Source: Pseudonocardia alaniniphila
GTDB taxonomy: Bacteria; Actinomycetota; Actinomycetes; Mycobacteriales; Pseudonocardiaceae
Reading direction: 5' to 3'
Assembly (NCBI RefSeq): GCF_022524485.1
Contig: NZ_JAKXMK010000007.1
Coordinates: forward strand, 62,001 to 126,000
Length of the DNA stretch: 64,000 nt
Made by a program: the position numbers and the translations under genes. The notes under the pieces were generated by a model that did not search any database, was not told where the DNA came from, and was given only the letters and a program-made list of their open reading frames with translations. Shown in pieces: positions 16,607 to 24,604 of the stretch. Position 1 is the stretch's first letter; every line of letters begins with the position of its first letter.

Positions 16607-16828
16607 TCAGTGGCAGGGGAAGCCGAGCAGGTGCCGGCCGTCGTGGACGAACTCGTGCAGCATCTCGCCGGGGAACACCGACGTCGCCCCCTGGTCGAGG
16701 CCGACGAGGTAGAGCAGCGCCACGAGGATCACCCCACCGAACAGCGCCCACGGGGCGATCTCGCGCAGTGGGATCGGCGCGGGGACGACACCGGTGACCG
16801 ACGGGCGTTCGGCGGCGGCCTGCGTCAT
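16607..16828 (-). CDS. cbtB: Cobalt transporter subunit CbtB
   Basis: 73 aa single-span membrane protein (membrane segment about residues 28-46). The conserved C-terminal HEFVHDGRHLLGFPCH histidine motif defines CbtB and probably captures Co2+ for CbtA. GGAGGAG lies 6 nt before the ATG. The upstream gap is only 82 bp and is shared with the divergent phosphatase-like gene; it contains an inverted repeat likely to be the operator. No cobalamin riboswitch fits in that space. Confidence 0.9.
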   Translation of the reverse strand: MTQAAAERPSVTGVVPAPIPLREIAPWALFGGVILVALLYLVGLDQGATSVFPGEMLHEFVHDGRHLLGFPCH

Positions 16829-16856
16829 GGGTGCTCCTCCTTGGCGATCATTTGCA

Positions 16857-16878
16857 CATCTGATGAACTGATCAGGTG
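16857..16878. promoter_or_regulatory. Inverted repeat operator between cbtB and divergent gene
   Basis: CATCTGAT (16857-16864) and ATCAGGTG (16871-16878) are inverted arms with one mismatch and a 6-nt spacer. The repeat sits 29 bp before the cbtB start and 33 bp before the divergent gene. The size and layout suit an ArsR- or TetR-type metal sensor controlling both directions. Confidence 0.5.
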
Positions 16879-16910
16879 AGTGTTCTGCCGCCGTTGCGAG
16901 GTGTCAAGAC

Positions 16911-17492
16911 GTGGGGGTGTTGAGACGTCGTGCCACGTTCCTCACCTCGGCCCCCACCGCCGCCACGGCGGCTGCCGCGTTCTCCGGCGACGAGCCGCTC
17001 GACGGGCGCGGCCGGGTCTGGGCCGAGGCGGGGCGGGGGCACTCGCCACGCTCCGACCGGGTGCGCCACGGACCGGAACGGGCCTGCCGTGAGACCTGCT
17101 CCATCCTCGGTCTCGACGGCACGGTGGATCCGCTGCTACGGGACTGGGACCTGGCGTCGTGGTCCGGCCGCGCGCTCGACGACGTGGCCGCCGAGCGCCC
17201 CGACGACGTCGCCGCCTGGCTGACGGACCCGGGCGCCGCGCCACACGCAGGAGAGACGCTCACGGTGTTCCTGGCCCGCGTCCAGCAGTGGATGGTGGGC
17301 CTGCCGTCGGGGCACACGCTCGCCGTGTGCGCGCCCGCCGTGGTGCGGGCCGCGGTCGTCACGGTGCTGGGCGCTCCGGCCGTAACGTTCTGGCGGATCG
17401 ACCTGGGGCCGATGACCCTCACCGACATCCGTGGCGGCGGCGATCGGTGGACGGTGCGCGCCACGGCCGTCCCGCTGGGCCGAGCGCCCTGA
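16911..17492 (+). CDS. Histidine-phosphatase-superfamily protein, degenerate active site
   Basis: 193 aa. The fold of phosphoglycerate-mutase/CobC-type phosphatases is visible in RDWDLASWSGRALDDVAAER, WLTDPGAAPHAGETLTVFLARV and the second strand TLAVCAPAVVRAAVV. The catalytic RHG near the N-terminus is replaced by LTSAPTA, and the second His position reads CAP. It may therefore be catalytically inactive. Homologues commonly sit next to cbtAB, suggesting a role in cobalamin assembly (alpha-ribazole phosphatase-like) or metal sensing. The start GTG at 16911 is the first in frame, and a GTG at 16917 is possible. Confidence 0.7.
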   Translation: MGVLRRRATFLTSAPTAATAAAAFSGDEPLDGRGRVWAEAGRGHSPRSDRVRHGPERACRETCSILGLDGTVDPLLRDWDLASWSGRALDDVAAERPDDVAAWLTDPGAAPHAGETLTVFLARVQQWMVGLPSGHTLAVCAPAVVRAAVVTVLGAPAVTFWRIDLGPMTLTDIRGGGDRWTVRATAVPLGRAP

Positions 17493-17547
17493 GCGCCGGG
17501 GGACGCGGCCACGGATGCGGTGCTCACGTGACCTGCCCGGTTTCACC

Positions 17548-18255
17548 TCAGCGCTGAGCCGCCGCCACCGCAGCCGTCAGAGCGTCGGTGCTCATGCCCA
17601 CGTCCGTGCCGTTGACCTTGATGGTCGGCGTGCCGTTGACCCCGGCTCTGGACGCGTCGTCGGTGACCGACTTCGTCCAGTTCGCGTAGTGGTTGTCCTG
17701 CACGCACTGCGCGAAGTCGCCCCCCGCCCCTGCCTGCTGCCCGAGCGAGACCAGTTGGTTCTCGGGAAGGCCGTTGCCGTTCTCGGGTGGCTGGTTGGCG
17801 TAGAGGAGCGTGAGGTACTGCGGGAACACCTTCGCGTCGGCCGCGCAGGCGGACGCCGCGGACGAGCGACTCGAGTACTGCGCGGAGGAGAAGCGGTCCA
17901 GGAAGGCTACCGGGTGGTAGACCACCTTGGCCTGCCCCGCTGCGACGAGTTTGTCGATCGTGGGGCCGGTCTGCGTCTCGTACTGCTTGCAGACCGGGCA
18001 CTGGAAGTCGAGGTAGATGTCGATGGTCGCGGGAGCGCTCGCCTGCCCGACGGTGATGCTGGTGCTCGTCCCGCCTACCGGGACCGGGACGTCGCCGGAG
18101 CCGCGCTGGGTGCGGTAGATGCCGAACCCGACGGCGCCCGCGAACAGGACGAGCACGACGACGGCGATGATGATTCCGGTGGACGGCCCGCGGCGTGCGG
18201 CAGCCACGCTCCCGCGGGCCGGCCGGTTGCGCCGGCTCGCGCTGCCCGATGGCAT
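17548..18255 (-). CDS. Membrane-anchored DsbA-like thioredoxin-fold protein
   Basis: 235 aa. A cytoplasmic basic tail is followed by one membrane anchor (about residues 27-48, IIIAVVVLVLFAGAVGFGIY). The extracellular thioredoxin fold has the redox motif CPVC in YLDFQCPVCKQYE and the cis-proline loop VNGTPTIKVNG. Additional cysteines in SACAAD and AQCVQDN could form a structural disulfide. It probably oxidises or isomerises disulfides in exported proteins. The ATG at 18255 overlaps the stop of the MauE/DoxX gene by one base (TGATG), as expected for partners in electron transfer. Confidence 0.9.
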   Translation of the reverse strand: MPSGSASRRNRPARGSVAAARRGPSTGIIIAVVVLVLFAGAVGFGIYRTQRGSGDVPVPVGGTSTSITVGQASAPATIDIYLDFQCPVCKQYETQTGPTIDKLVAAGQAKVVYHPVAFLDRFSSAQYSSRSSAASACAADAKVFPQYLTLLYANQPPENGNGLPENQLVSLGQQAGAGGDFAQCVQDNHYANWTKSVTDDASRAGVNGTPTIKVNGTDVGMSTDALTAAVAAAQR

Positions 18256-18785
18256 CAGGCGGTCTCCTTCCGGGCCGTGAGCAGCCCGTCGAGGGCGATC
18301 CGGCTCCGTGGCCGGATCACGAGCAAGAGCGAGACGAGCAGGAGCGCGCCGTCGCGGGCGAGTTCCCAGCCGTAGGTGGGGTCTGCGCCGGCGGCGAGCT
18401 CGCCGCCCGAACCGAAGCATCCGCAGTCGATCCGGAGCCCCCGCGCCCATGCGGAGGCGATCCCGACGACGAACGCCGCCATCAGTACCGACGATACGAC
18501 TGCCGACGCCCGGATGCCGATGCCCACGACGAGCAGGATGCCGAGCAGGATCTCCACGAGCGGGAGACCCGCGCCGATCACCTGCGCGGCGATCTCGGGC
18601 AGCAGCCGGTACGCGCGCACCGCCCGCACCGAGGCGTCCAGGTCCGTCACCTTCGCCACACCTGCGGCTATCCACACGCCGCCGACGACGAGGCGACCCA
18701 CGGTGAGCAACCAACCGACAACGGGCTCGCCGGACGACCAGAGGGAGCGGTCGGGCCGCTCAGTGGGATTCGACACGTCTGTCAT
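18255..18785 (-). CDS. MauE/DoxX-family membrane redox protein
   Basis: 176 aa with four membrane segments. The motif RGLRIDCGCFGSGGE (about residues 112-126) is characteristic of MauE-like proteins, where the Cys pair may shuttle electrons to a thioredoxin-fold partner. GVAKVTDLDASVRAVRAYRLLP is the conserved first loop. It is sandwiched in an operon: 4-nt overlap with the anti-sigma gene upstream and 1-nt overlap with the DsbA-like gene downstream. Confidence 0.88.
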   Translation of the reverse strand: MTDVSNPTERPDRSLWSSGEPVVGWLLTVGRLVVGGVWIAAGVAKVTDLDASVRAVRAYRLLPEIAAQVIGAGLPLVEILLGILLVVGIGIRASAVVSSVLMAAFVVGIASAWARGLRIDCGCFGSGGELAAGADPTYGWELARDGALLLVSLLLVIRPRSRIALDGLLTARKETA

Positions 18786-19630
18786 GCCGCGCGACGACCC
18801 GTCGGTTCCAGCCCTTGCCCGCTGCGACCGTCGGGCCCGCGAACGGGGATGAGCGATCCGAAGAGGTGACCGGGGGCGCGACCTGCTTCGCCGCCTGCGC
18901 CGGTGGCTCTGCCGCCGTCGTCGCGGTGGAGGGCCCGGAATACCAGCAGCAGCACCAGCCCGATGACGACGACGCCGTGCCCGACCAGCCGACTCGGGTC
19001 CACGCGGCCGGCGACGAGGTCCGGAACGCTCAACGCGGTGAGTACGCCGACGAACGCGGCGATCATGGGAACGAGCCCGGCGCTGGGCCGGAACCGGCCC
19101 AGCGCGACCCAGCCGAACGCGACACCGAGCGCGAGGTTCCAGGCAGCGCTCTCGTGCGAGAAGTGGGCTGCGCTGGCGCCGCTCAGTCCCATGCCGGGCA
19201 TCGCGACGTGGATCTCGTCACTCCGGGTGGCGACGATGCTCGCCCCGGCGAGGCTGAGCTGCCCGAGCGCGACCAGACCCAGCCCGGCGCGGACGACGTC
19301 CATCGCCCATCGTCGTCTGCGGGCATGGCGTCTGCGCTCCGCGGCCGCTCGCTCCCGCACCGGCGCGGCGTCCGTCCACGCCTCGAGCAGCGCGGGCGTG
19401 AGGTCGACGACCTCCTCCACCGGCCGGGTGCGCGCCAGCCGCGTGATGTGCGCGGCATCGTCGACGAACGCGCGGCACGCAGAGCAGGTCGCCAGGTGCG
19501 CTTCCGCTCGCTCGGCTCCGGCGGCGCCGCCGGGCGGATCCTCCCCGTCGAGCCGGGCCGAGACCACCTCGCGGCACTGCCGGCAATCGAGGTCGGATTC
19601 CTGGGCGCCCGATCGCCAATCCGTTCCCAT
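18782..19630 (-). CDS. Zinc-finger anti-sigma factor-like membrane protein
   Basis: 282 aa. The N-terminus has a zf-HC2 motif: LDCRQCREVVSARLDGE, then HLATCSACRAF (Cys, Cys, His-x3-Cys-x2-Cys). This is the ZAS domain of anti-sigma factors. After a cytoplasmic linker come about five membrane segments (residues 105-255) unlike simple one-span anti-sigmas; SHESAAWNLALGVAFGWVALGRF resembles the membrane part of SigC-associated proteins in actinobacteria. It is divergent from the ECF sigma gene 57 bp away and heads the MauE/DsbA operon. It probably sequesters that sigma factor. The start ATG at 19630 is preferred; the frame is open further upstream. Confidence 0.8.
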   Translation of the reverse strand: MGTDWRSGAQESDLDCRQCREVVSARLDGEDPPGGAAGAERAEAHLATCSACRAFVDDAAHITRLARTRPVEEVVDLTPALLEAWTDAAPVRERAAAERRRHARRRRWAMDVVRAGLGLVALGQLSLAGASIVATRSDEIHVAMPGMGLSGASAAHFSHESAAWNLALGVAFGWVALGRFRPSAGLVPMIAAFVGVLTALSVPDLVAGRVDPSRLVGHGVVVIGLVLLLVFRALHRDDGGRATGAGGEAGRAPGHLFGSLIPVRGPDGRSGQGLEPTGRRAA

Positions 19631-19686
19631 GCAGTCAATGGTCGCTGCCGAGGGCCGCGTGGTTCCCGTGAGACTCGCCATCTACG

Positions 19687-20262
19687 GTGCGAGGCGTGGC
19701 GGATCGGGCGGACGACAGCGAGATCACCGCATGGGCGCTGGCGGCCGGACAGGGCGACGCCGACGCACTTGCGGCGTTCGTCCGTGCCACCCAGCGGGAC
19801 GTACATCGCTTCCTGAGCCATCTGAGCGGCCCGGCCGATGCCGAGGACCTGCGTCAGGAGACGTACCTGCGAGCGCTGGGATCGCTGCACCGCTTCGCCG
19901 GAGACGCGCCTGCCCGCGCCTGGCTCCTGTCGATCGCCCGCAGGGCCGCAGCCGACGCGGTTCGCCGCGCGCGGCGCCGCCCGCGGACCGACGGGATCGA
20001 GATGTGGGAGGCGCTGGGCGACAACCCGGTGGTGGTGCGTGGCCCCGCCGAGGGCGAGATCCTGCTCCGCATCCTGGTGGCGGCGCTGGACCGCGACCGC
20101 CGGGAGGCCTTCGTGCTGACCCAGGTGCTCGATCTGAGCTACGCCGAGGCCGCGGAGGTGTGCGGCTGCCCGATCGGCACGATCCGGTCGCGCGTCGCAC
20201 GGGCCCGGGAGGACTTGGTGGCGGCGCTGCAGACGCATCCACGCAGGCGCAGCGGCAGCTGA
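19687..20262 (+). CDS. ECF RNA polymerase sigma factor (SigC-like)
   Basis: 191 aa with sigma region 2 (DVHRFLSHLSGPADAEDLRQ, TYLRALG) and region 4 (LSYAEAAEVCGCPIGTIRSR VARAREDL). The region 4 Cys pair in VCGCPIGTIRSRV is typical of the SigC-like ECF group of mycobacteria and relatives. Divergence from a zinc-finger anti-sigma and redox membrane proteins implies control of an envelope or metal/redox response. The start is GTG at 19687 or, less likely, 19696; both lack a strong ribosome site. Confidence 0.9.
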   Translation: MRGVADRADDSEITAWALAAGQGDADALAAFVRATQRDVHRFLSHLSGPADAEDLRQETYLRALGSLHRFAGDAPARAWLLSIARRAAADAVRRARRRPRTDGIEMWEALGDNPVVVRGPAEGEILLRILVAALDRDRREAFVLTQVLDLSYAEAAEVCGCPIGTIRSRVARAREDLVAALQTHPRRRSGS

Positions 20263-20311
20263 ACCGGAGCTTGACCCTCCCACTGTGTGAGGCCCTCTAC
20301 TCGGAGCCGTC

Positions 20312-21268
20312 ATGTTCACCATCGGAGACTTCGCCGAGCACGGCCGGGTGTCGGTCCGCATGTTGCATCACTACGACGCCATCGGGTTGCTGCGTCCCGC
20401 GTACGTCGATCCGGCCAGCAGCTACCGCTACTACCGGGCCGAGCAGCTCTCACAGCTCAACCGCATCGTCGCGCTGAAGGAGCTCGGCTTCGGGCTCCAC
20501 CAGATCAGATCGATCGTGCACGACGACGTGAGCGCGGAGGAGCTGCGCGGGATGCTGCGGCTGCGGCGGGCGGAACTCGAGACGGCGTTGGCCGAGGCGA
20601 CTGCCCGGCTGGCCATGGTCGAGGCGAGGCTCCGGACGATCGAGAGCGAGAACCTCGTGCCCACCGACGCCGTCGTCGTCAGGAGCCTTCCTGCCCTACG
20701 CGTGGCCGAGCTGACCGGTACCAGCGGGAGCTTCGATCCGCGGGAGCTCCGGCCGGTCGTCGACGCCCTCTACGACGAACTGCGCAGCTGCCTGGACGTC
20801 GCCGGCGTGGTGGCGGCCGGGCCGCCCGTCACCCGGTACGAGGACGTGCCGGGCAGCGGCGCGGTCGTGGTGCACGCGGGGCTGCCGGTCGCGGCGGACG
20901 TCGACCGTGCCGGGGCCGCCGGCCTGGTCGACCTGGCCGGGGTCGCCCGCGCCGCCACCATCGTGCACTGCGGCTTCCCGGACGACGTGCTGCCCACCGT
21001 GCAGGCGCTGGCCCGATGGCTCGACGCCAACGATCATCGCATGACGTCGCAGCACGCGCGTGAGCTCGCGCTAGCCTGTCCGCCGGACCGTGCAGAGTGG
21101 GTGACCGAGCTGCAGGTCCCCATCGGGGTGTCAGGCAGCCACGATGAGGTAGAGCCCGTACAGGACGATCGCCGAAGCAGCGGTGAGGCAGATTCCGGCG
21201 ACGGCCGTGCTGGCGCCTGCGCCGATCCGGGTCGAGGCCTCTCCAGCACCTGCCTTCTCGCGGGCTGA
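20312..21268 (+). CDS. MerR-family regulator with GyrI-like effector domain
   Basis: 318 aa. The N-terminal MerR helix-turn-helix is FTIGDFAEHGRVSVRMLHHY, with YRYYRAEQLSQLNRI. A coiled-coil dimerisation helix spans about residues 75-115 (LRLRRAELETALAEATARL). A GyrI/AraC effector-type domain follows from about 125 to 270, ending in EWVTELQVPI, the family's usual C-terminus. The frame then runs on for about 45 residues of low-complexity sequence across the antisense small membrane protein gene, ending only at 21268. The tail is probably an artefact of a lost stop. A BmrR-like multidrug sensor is the nearest analogy. Confidence 0.85.
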   Translation: MFTIGDFAEHGRVSVRMLHHYDAIGLLRPAYVDPASSYRYYRAEQLSQLNRIVALKELGFGLHQIRSIVHDDVSAEELRGMLRLRRAELETALAEATARLAMVEARLRTIESENLVPTDAVVVRSLPALRVAELTGTSGSFDPRELRPVVDALYDELRSCLDVAGVVAAGPPVTRYEDVPGSGAVVVHAGLPVAADVDRAGAAGLVDLAGVARAATIVHCGFPDDVLPTVQALARWLDANDHRMTSQHARELALACPPDRAEWVTELQVPIGVSGSHDEVEPVQDDRRSSGEADSGDGRAGACADPGRGLSSTCLLAG

Positions 21269-21367
21269 CAGCGCGACCAGCGCGAAGGACACCAGCAGCA
21301 CGACCGCGACCGCGGCGGCGAAGGACACGACGAAGACGACCAGTATGGAATCCCAGGCGATGTGCAT
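21131..21367 (-). CDS. Small two-span membrane protein linked to the phosphate transporter
   Basis: 78 aa with membrane segments at about residues 8-32 and 55-76. It lies 14 nt downstream of the phosphate permease in the same direction, with GGAGG 7 nt before its ATG. Small proteins of this size often follow pit in actinobacteria, so it may be an accessory subunit. Its 3' two-thirds overlap the convergent MerR reading frame by 138 bp. No known domain. Confidence 0.72.
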   Translation of the reverse strand: MHIAWDSILVVFVVSFAAAVAVVLLVSFALVALSAREKAGAGEASTRIGAGASTAVAGICLTAASAIVLYGLYLIVAA

Positions 21368-21381
21368 GGTGGCTCCTCCGG

Positions 21382-22506
21382 CTATGCGGCGGTGGCGGCG
21401 GCGGGCTGCGGTGCCGGGACGTCGTTGACGTTGTGGGCGTTGACGGGACGCAGGCGCGACGCGGCGTAGATACCTGCGGAGATGGCGACTCCGACAACGG
21501 CGACGACGATCGTGCCCAAGGTGCCGCTCGCGGCCACCCACGCGGCGACGGCCCCCATGATCGCGGCGGCGGGCAGCGTCATCACCCAGGCCGTCACCAT
21601 CCGCCCGGCCACGCCCCACTGCACGGATGCCAGCTTCCGGCCCGCGCCGGCGCCGAAGATCGAGCCGGTGCAGACCTGCGTGGTGGACAGTGCGAATCCG
21701 AGGTGGGCCGAGGTCAGGATGACGGCTGCGCTCGAGGTCTCGGCCGTGAATCCCTGTGGGCTCTGGATCTCGCTGATCCGCTTGCCCATGGTCTGGATGA
21801 TGCGCCACCCACCGAGCGCGGTGCCGACGGCGATCGCAACGGCGCACGAGAAGATCACCCAGAACGGCGGGCCCGAATCGGACGGCAACAATCCGGCCGT
21901 GATCAGGGTGAGCGTGATGATCCCCATCGTCTTCTGAGCGTCGTTCGTGCCGTGGGCGAGCGCGACCGTCGAGGCCGAGACGATCTGTGACAACCGGAAT
22001 CCGCGTTTGACGGTGCTCTCCTTGGCCCGGCGGGTGATCCGGTAGGCGAAGTAGGTGCCTGCCAGGGCGATGACACCGGCGATGATCGGTGAGAGAACGA
22101 GCGGGAGCAGAACCTTGCTGATCACGTTCGCAAACTGAATGGCATTCGCTCCGGCCGCCACCCAGGTGGCTCCGATCAGGCCCCCGAACAGGGCGTGTGA
22201 GGAGCTGGACGGCAGGCCGAGCAGCCAGGTCAGCAGATTCCACAAGATCGCGCCGACCAGACCTCCGAAGATCACCACCGGAGTGATCTGGGTGTCGTCG
22301 ACGAGTCCGCTGGAGATCGTCTTGGCGACCTCCACCGACAGGAATGCGCCGATGAAGTTGAGGACGCCCGCGAGGATCACCGCGACCTTGGGGCGCAGGG
22401 CCTCTGTCGCGATCGAGGTCGCCATCGCATTGGCCGTGTCGTGGAAGCCGTTCGTGAAATCGAACAGGAGAGCGGTTATCACCACTGCGATGACGATTGT
22501 CGACAT
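21382..22506 (-). CDS. Low-affinity inorganic phosphate transporter (PiT family)
   Basis: 374 aa with about ten membrane segments. The duplicated PiT signatures are present: FDFTNGFHDTANAMAT near the N-terminus and ALAHGTNDAQKTMGI in the middle, plus GLPSSSSHALFGGLIGA and the related C-terminal repeat. It imports metal-phosphate with protons. The ATG at 22506 follows GAAGGA by 6 nt. Three 11-nt direct repeats matching PhoP-binding units lie 55 bp upstream, indicating control by phosphate starvation. Confidence 0.92.
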   Translation of the reverse strand: MSTIVIAVVITALLFDFTNGFHDTANAMATSIATEALRPKVAVILAGVLNFIGAFLSVEVAKTISSGLVDDTQITPVVIFGGLVGAILWNLLTWLLGLPSSSSHALFGGLIGATWVAAGANAIQFANVISKVLLPLVLSPIIAGVIALAGTYFAYRITRRAKESTVKRGFRLSQIVSASTVALAHGTNDAQKTMGIITLTLITAGLLPSDSGPPFWVIFSCAVAIAVGTALGGWRIIQTMGKRISEIQSPQGFTAETSSAAVILTSAHLGFALSTTQVCTGSIFGAGAGRKLASVQWGVAGRMVTAWVMTLPAAAIMGAVAAWVAASGTLGTIVVAVVGVAISAGIYAASRLRPVNAHNVNDVPAPQPAAATAA

Positions 22507-22560
22507 GGCACGTCCTTCGTGGATCAATACCGCGGCCGAGGGTTGGCAAACGGTACGACG

Positions 22561-22593
22561 AGCAGGTTAACGGAACATGAACAGAAAGCGAAC
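22561..22593 (-). promoter_or_regulatory. Candidate PHO box (PhoP-binding direct repeats)
   Basis: On the minus strand three consecutive 11-nt units read GTTCGCTTTCT, GTTCATGTTCC and GTTAACCTGCT. Each starts with the GTT(C/A) core of the actinobacterial PhoP direct-repeat unit (consensus GTTCACC plus four bases). They end 55 bp before the phosphate transporter start. Confidence 0.6.
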
Positions 22594-23190
22594 GAACGTG
22601 GCTGTGCTGCTGCTAGGGGTGGCATTCCACCGTATGTCGAAAGGTGCCGCGTTCAACGACACTGAAAATGGATCACGGGTCGAGGCGACAAGATGGTTCG
22701 TCGTGGTGTTAGCAATCACTGTGGCGTCGCCCACTGCATGAGACTGCGCTGTCCCTACTCCTCTGTCGTCAGGGCCTGCGGGCATCCGCTCTACCGGCTG
22801 GCAGGAACCCGTGCTGGGTGCCAACCCGGCCCCGAGCGGTCGGGGTGTCCCGACGTGGCCTGCGGTCTCGATCCTGGTTCAGGGCCGCTGTGGTTGGCGG
22901 ATCGTGATCGAACTGCCGGACCGGACGCGCGGGAGATTTCCACGTTCTGTCGAAATTCTCCTGAGCGGTGAAGGATTTTACTGCGTTGACCTTGTACTCT
23001 GCTCGTCGTTCCACGGCTTTCGGCAAGGATTCTCGTAATCGTCGAACCTGGAAGAAAGGGGGCTGTTGACGGTAACCGGACAAGCGGCGTATCAGGGGTT
23101 CAGGCATTTGCGGTCGTGAAGTTGCTCAGTACACTGAGTAGCTCAGCACGGGGGAATCACTCACACCGATCGATCGTGGAGGGATCTGTC
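22594..23190. other. Gene-free region between phosphate transporter and MHS transporter
   Basis: About 600 bp with no credible coding frame: short open frames on both strands lack ribosome sites and any recognisable protein sequence. Base composition is lower in GC near 22960-23040. The only structured element noted is CTCAGT-AC-ACTGAG at 23125-23138, which with a following GCTCAGC could be an operator for the MHS transporter. Confidence 0.5.
23125..23138. promoter_or_regulatory. Short inverted repeat upstream of MHS transporter
   Basis: CTCAGT (23125-23130), AC, ACTGAG (23133-23138), followed three bases later by another CTCAG. It lies 53 bp before the MHS transporter start, a plausible operator position. 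The regulator is not identified. Confidence 0.35.
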
Positions 23191-24576
23191 ATGTCCGATG
23201 CAGTCGAGGGGGCCGGTCGCGCGGGGGCACCAGGACGTCGGAGGCCGCTCGGATCCGGAGAATCGGCACGTCCCTCGCCTCAGGCGCGCCGCGCCGCCGC
23301 CGCGAGCCTCATCGGCACGGCCATCGAGTACTACGACTTCTTCCTCTACGGGCTCGCCGCGAGCGTGGTGTTCGGCCCGCAGTACTTTCCGTCGTTCTCC
23401 CCGGTCGCGGGCACCCTGGCCGCGCTGGGCACGTTTCTCGCGGGATTCCTGGTCCGTCCGATCGGCGCGCTGGTGTTCGGCCACTTCGGCGACCGGATCG
23501 GCCGCAAACGCCTGCTCGTGATCTCCTTGCTCACCGCAGGCGGCGCCACCTTCGTGATCGGATTGCTGCCCACCTACGCCACTATCGGCGTCGCCGCCCC
23601 GATCCTGCTGGTGGCGTGCCGAGTCGTACAGGGATTCGGGTTCGGTGGGGAATGGGGCGGGGCGGTTCTCATGGCCGTCGAGAACGCTCCGTCCCGGCGC
23701 CGCATCGTCTACGGCTCGCTGCCACAGATGGGAAACCCCGCCGGACTCATCCTGGCCACCGCCATCCTGCTCGCCTTCACCACGCTGCTGCCCGCCGACC
23801 AGTTCCAGGCCTGGGGCTGGCGCATCCCGTTCCTGCTCTCGGCCGCCCTGATCGTCACCGGGCTGATCATCCGCGTCCGGCTGCGGGAGAGTCCCGCATT
23901 CACCCATGCCCGCGAAACCCGCGCGCTTGCCCGGTTTCCTCTCGGTGAGCTCCTGCGTGCCCACCCTCGCGAACTCGTGCTCGGCACGTTGGTGGTCACC
24001 GCCTCACCGTCGGTCGGGCTGCTGCTCTACGTCTATCTGATCCCCTACGGCCAACAGGTCCTGCACCTGCCGGTCACCACCATGCTCATCCTGGCCGGCA
24101 TCTCCGGAATCGGGCTGATCCTCGGCATCCGCATGTCCGCCGTCGCCGCCGAACACCTCGGAGTCCGCCGCCTGAGCGTCTGCGGTCTGCTGGCCATGGC
24201 TGCCTGGGCGATCCCGTTCTTCCTGCTCTTCGACACCGGCTCGCTGCCCGCCGCAGTGATCGCCTTCGCCCTGTTCGGCCTCGCCGTCGGCGTGGCCAAC
24301 GGGCCCCAGGCCACGTTGCTCGCCGAGCTCTACCCGATTCAGGTCCGCTACAGCGGCGCATCCCTGGCCCTGCAGCTGGCCGGCGTGCTCGGCGGCGTCA
24401 TCGCCCCCGTCGCGTCCACGGCCCTGCTCGCCGCCACCGGCAACGGCCTCTACATCGGGATCTGGGTCATCGCCATCTCGCTGATCAGCCTCGTCTCGCT
24501 GGTCTACCTCCACACCGGAGCCGGTGTCGACGCGAGCGAGAGTGAGCAGGGCGCCGCACTGACCGGTGCCGCGTAG
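23191..24576 (+). CDS. Metabolite:H+ symporter (MHS family MFS)
   Basis: 461 aa with 12 membrane segments. GTAIEYYDFFLYGLAASVVF in TM1, FGHFGDRIGRKRLL (motif A), QGFGFGGEWGGAVLMAVENA and WGWRIPFLLSA are hallmarks of the MHS family (citrate, proline/betaine, shikimate, alpha-ketoglutarate). It probably imports a carboxylate or compatible solute with protons. The ATG at 23191 has GGAGGG 8 nt upstream. A Pro/Arg-rich N-terminal tail of about 30 residues precedes TM1. No catabolic gene is adjacent to reveal the substrate. Confidence 0.92.
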   Translation: MSDAVEGAGRAGAPGRRRPLGSGESARPSPQARRAAAASLIGTAIEYYDFFLYGLAASVVFGPQYFPSFSPVAGTLAALGTFLAGFLVRPIGALVFGHFGDRIGRKRLLVISLLTAGGATFVIGLLPTYATIGVAAPILLVACRVVQGFGFGGEWGGAVLMAVENAPSRRRIVYGSLPQMGNPAGLILATAILLAFTTLLPADQFQAWGWRIPFLLSAALIVTGLIIRVRLRESPAFTHARETRALARFPLGELLRAHPRELVLGTLVVTASPSVGLLLYVYLIPYGQQVLHLPVTTMLILAGISGIGLILGIRMSAVAAEHLGVRRLSVCGLLAMAAWAIPFFLLFDTGSLPAAVIAFALFGLAVGVANGPQATLLAELYPIQVRYSGASLALQLAGVLGGVIAPVASTALLAATGNGLYIGIWVIAISLISLVSLVYLHTGAGVDASESEQGAALTGAA

Positions 24577-24604
24577 CAGTGGCGGCCGGTGCGGCGCGGC
24601 GCCG

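Noticed and set aside
16829..16910. Cobalamin riboswitch upstream of cbtB
   Set aside because: The intergenic space is only 82 bp and contains no B12-box-like sequence; an inverted repeat operator explains it better.
22693..23107. Short overlapping frames between the phosphate and MHS transporters
   Set aside because: Frames exist on both strands but show no protein-like sequence, codon bias or ribosome site.
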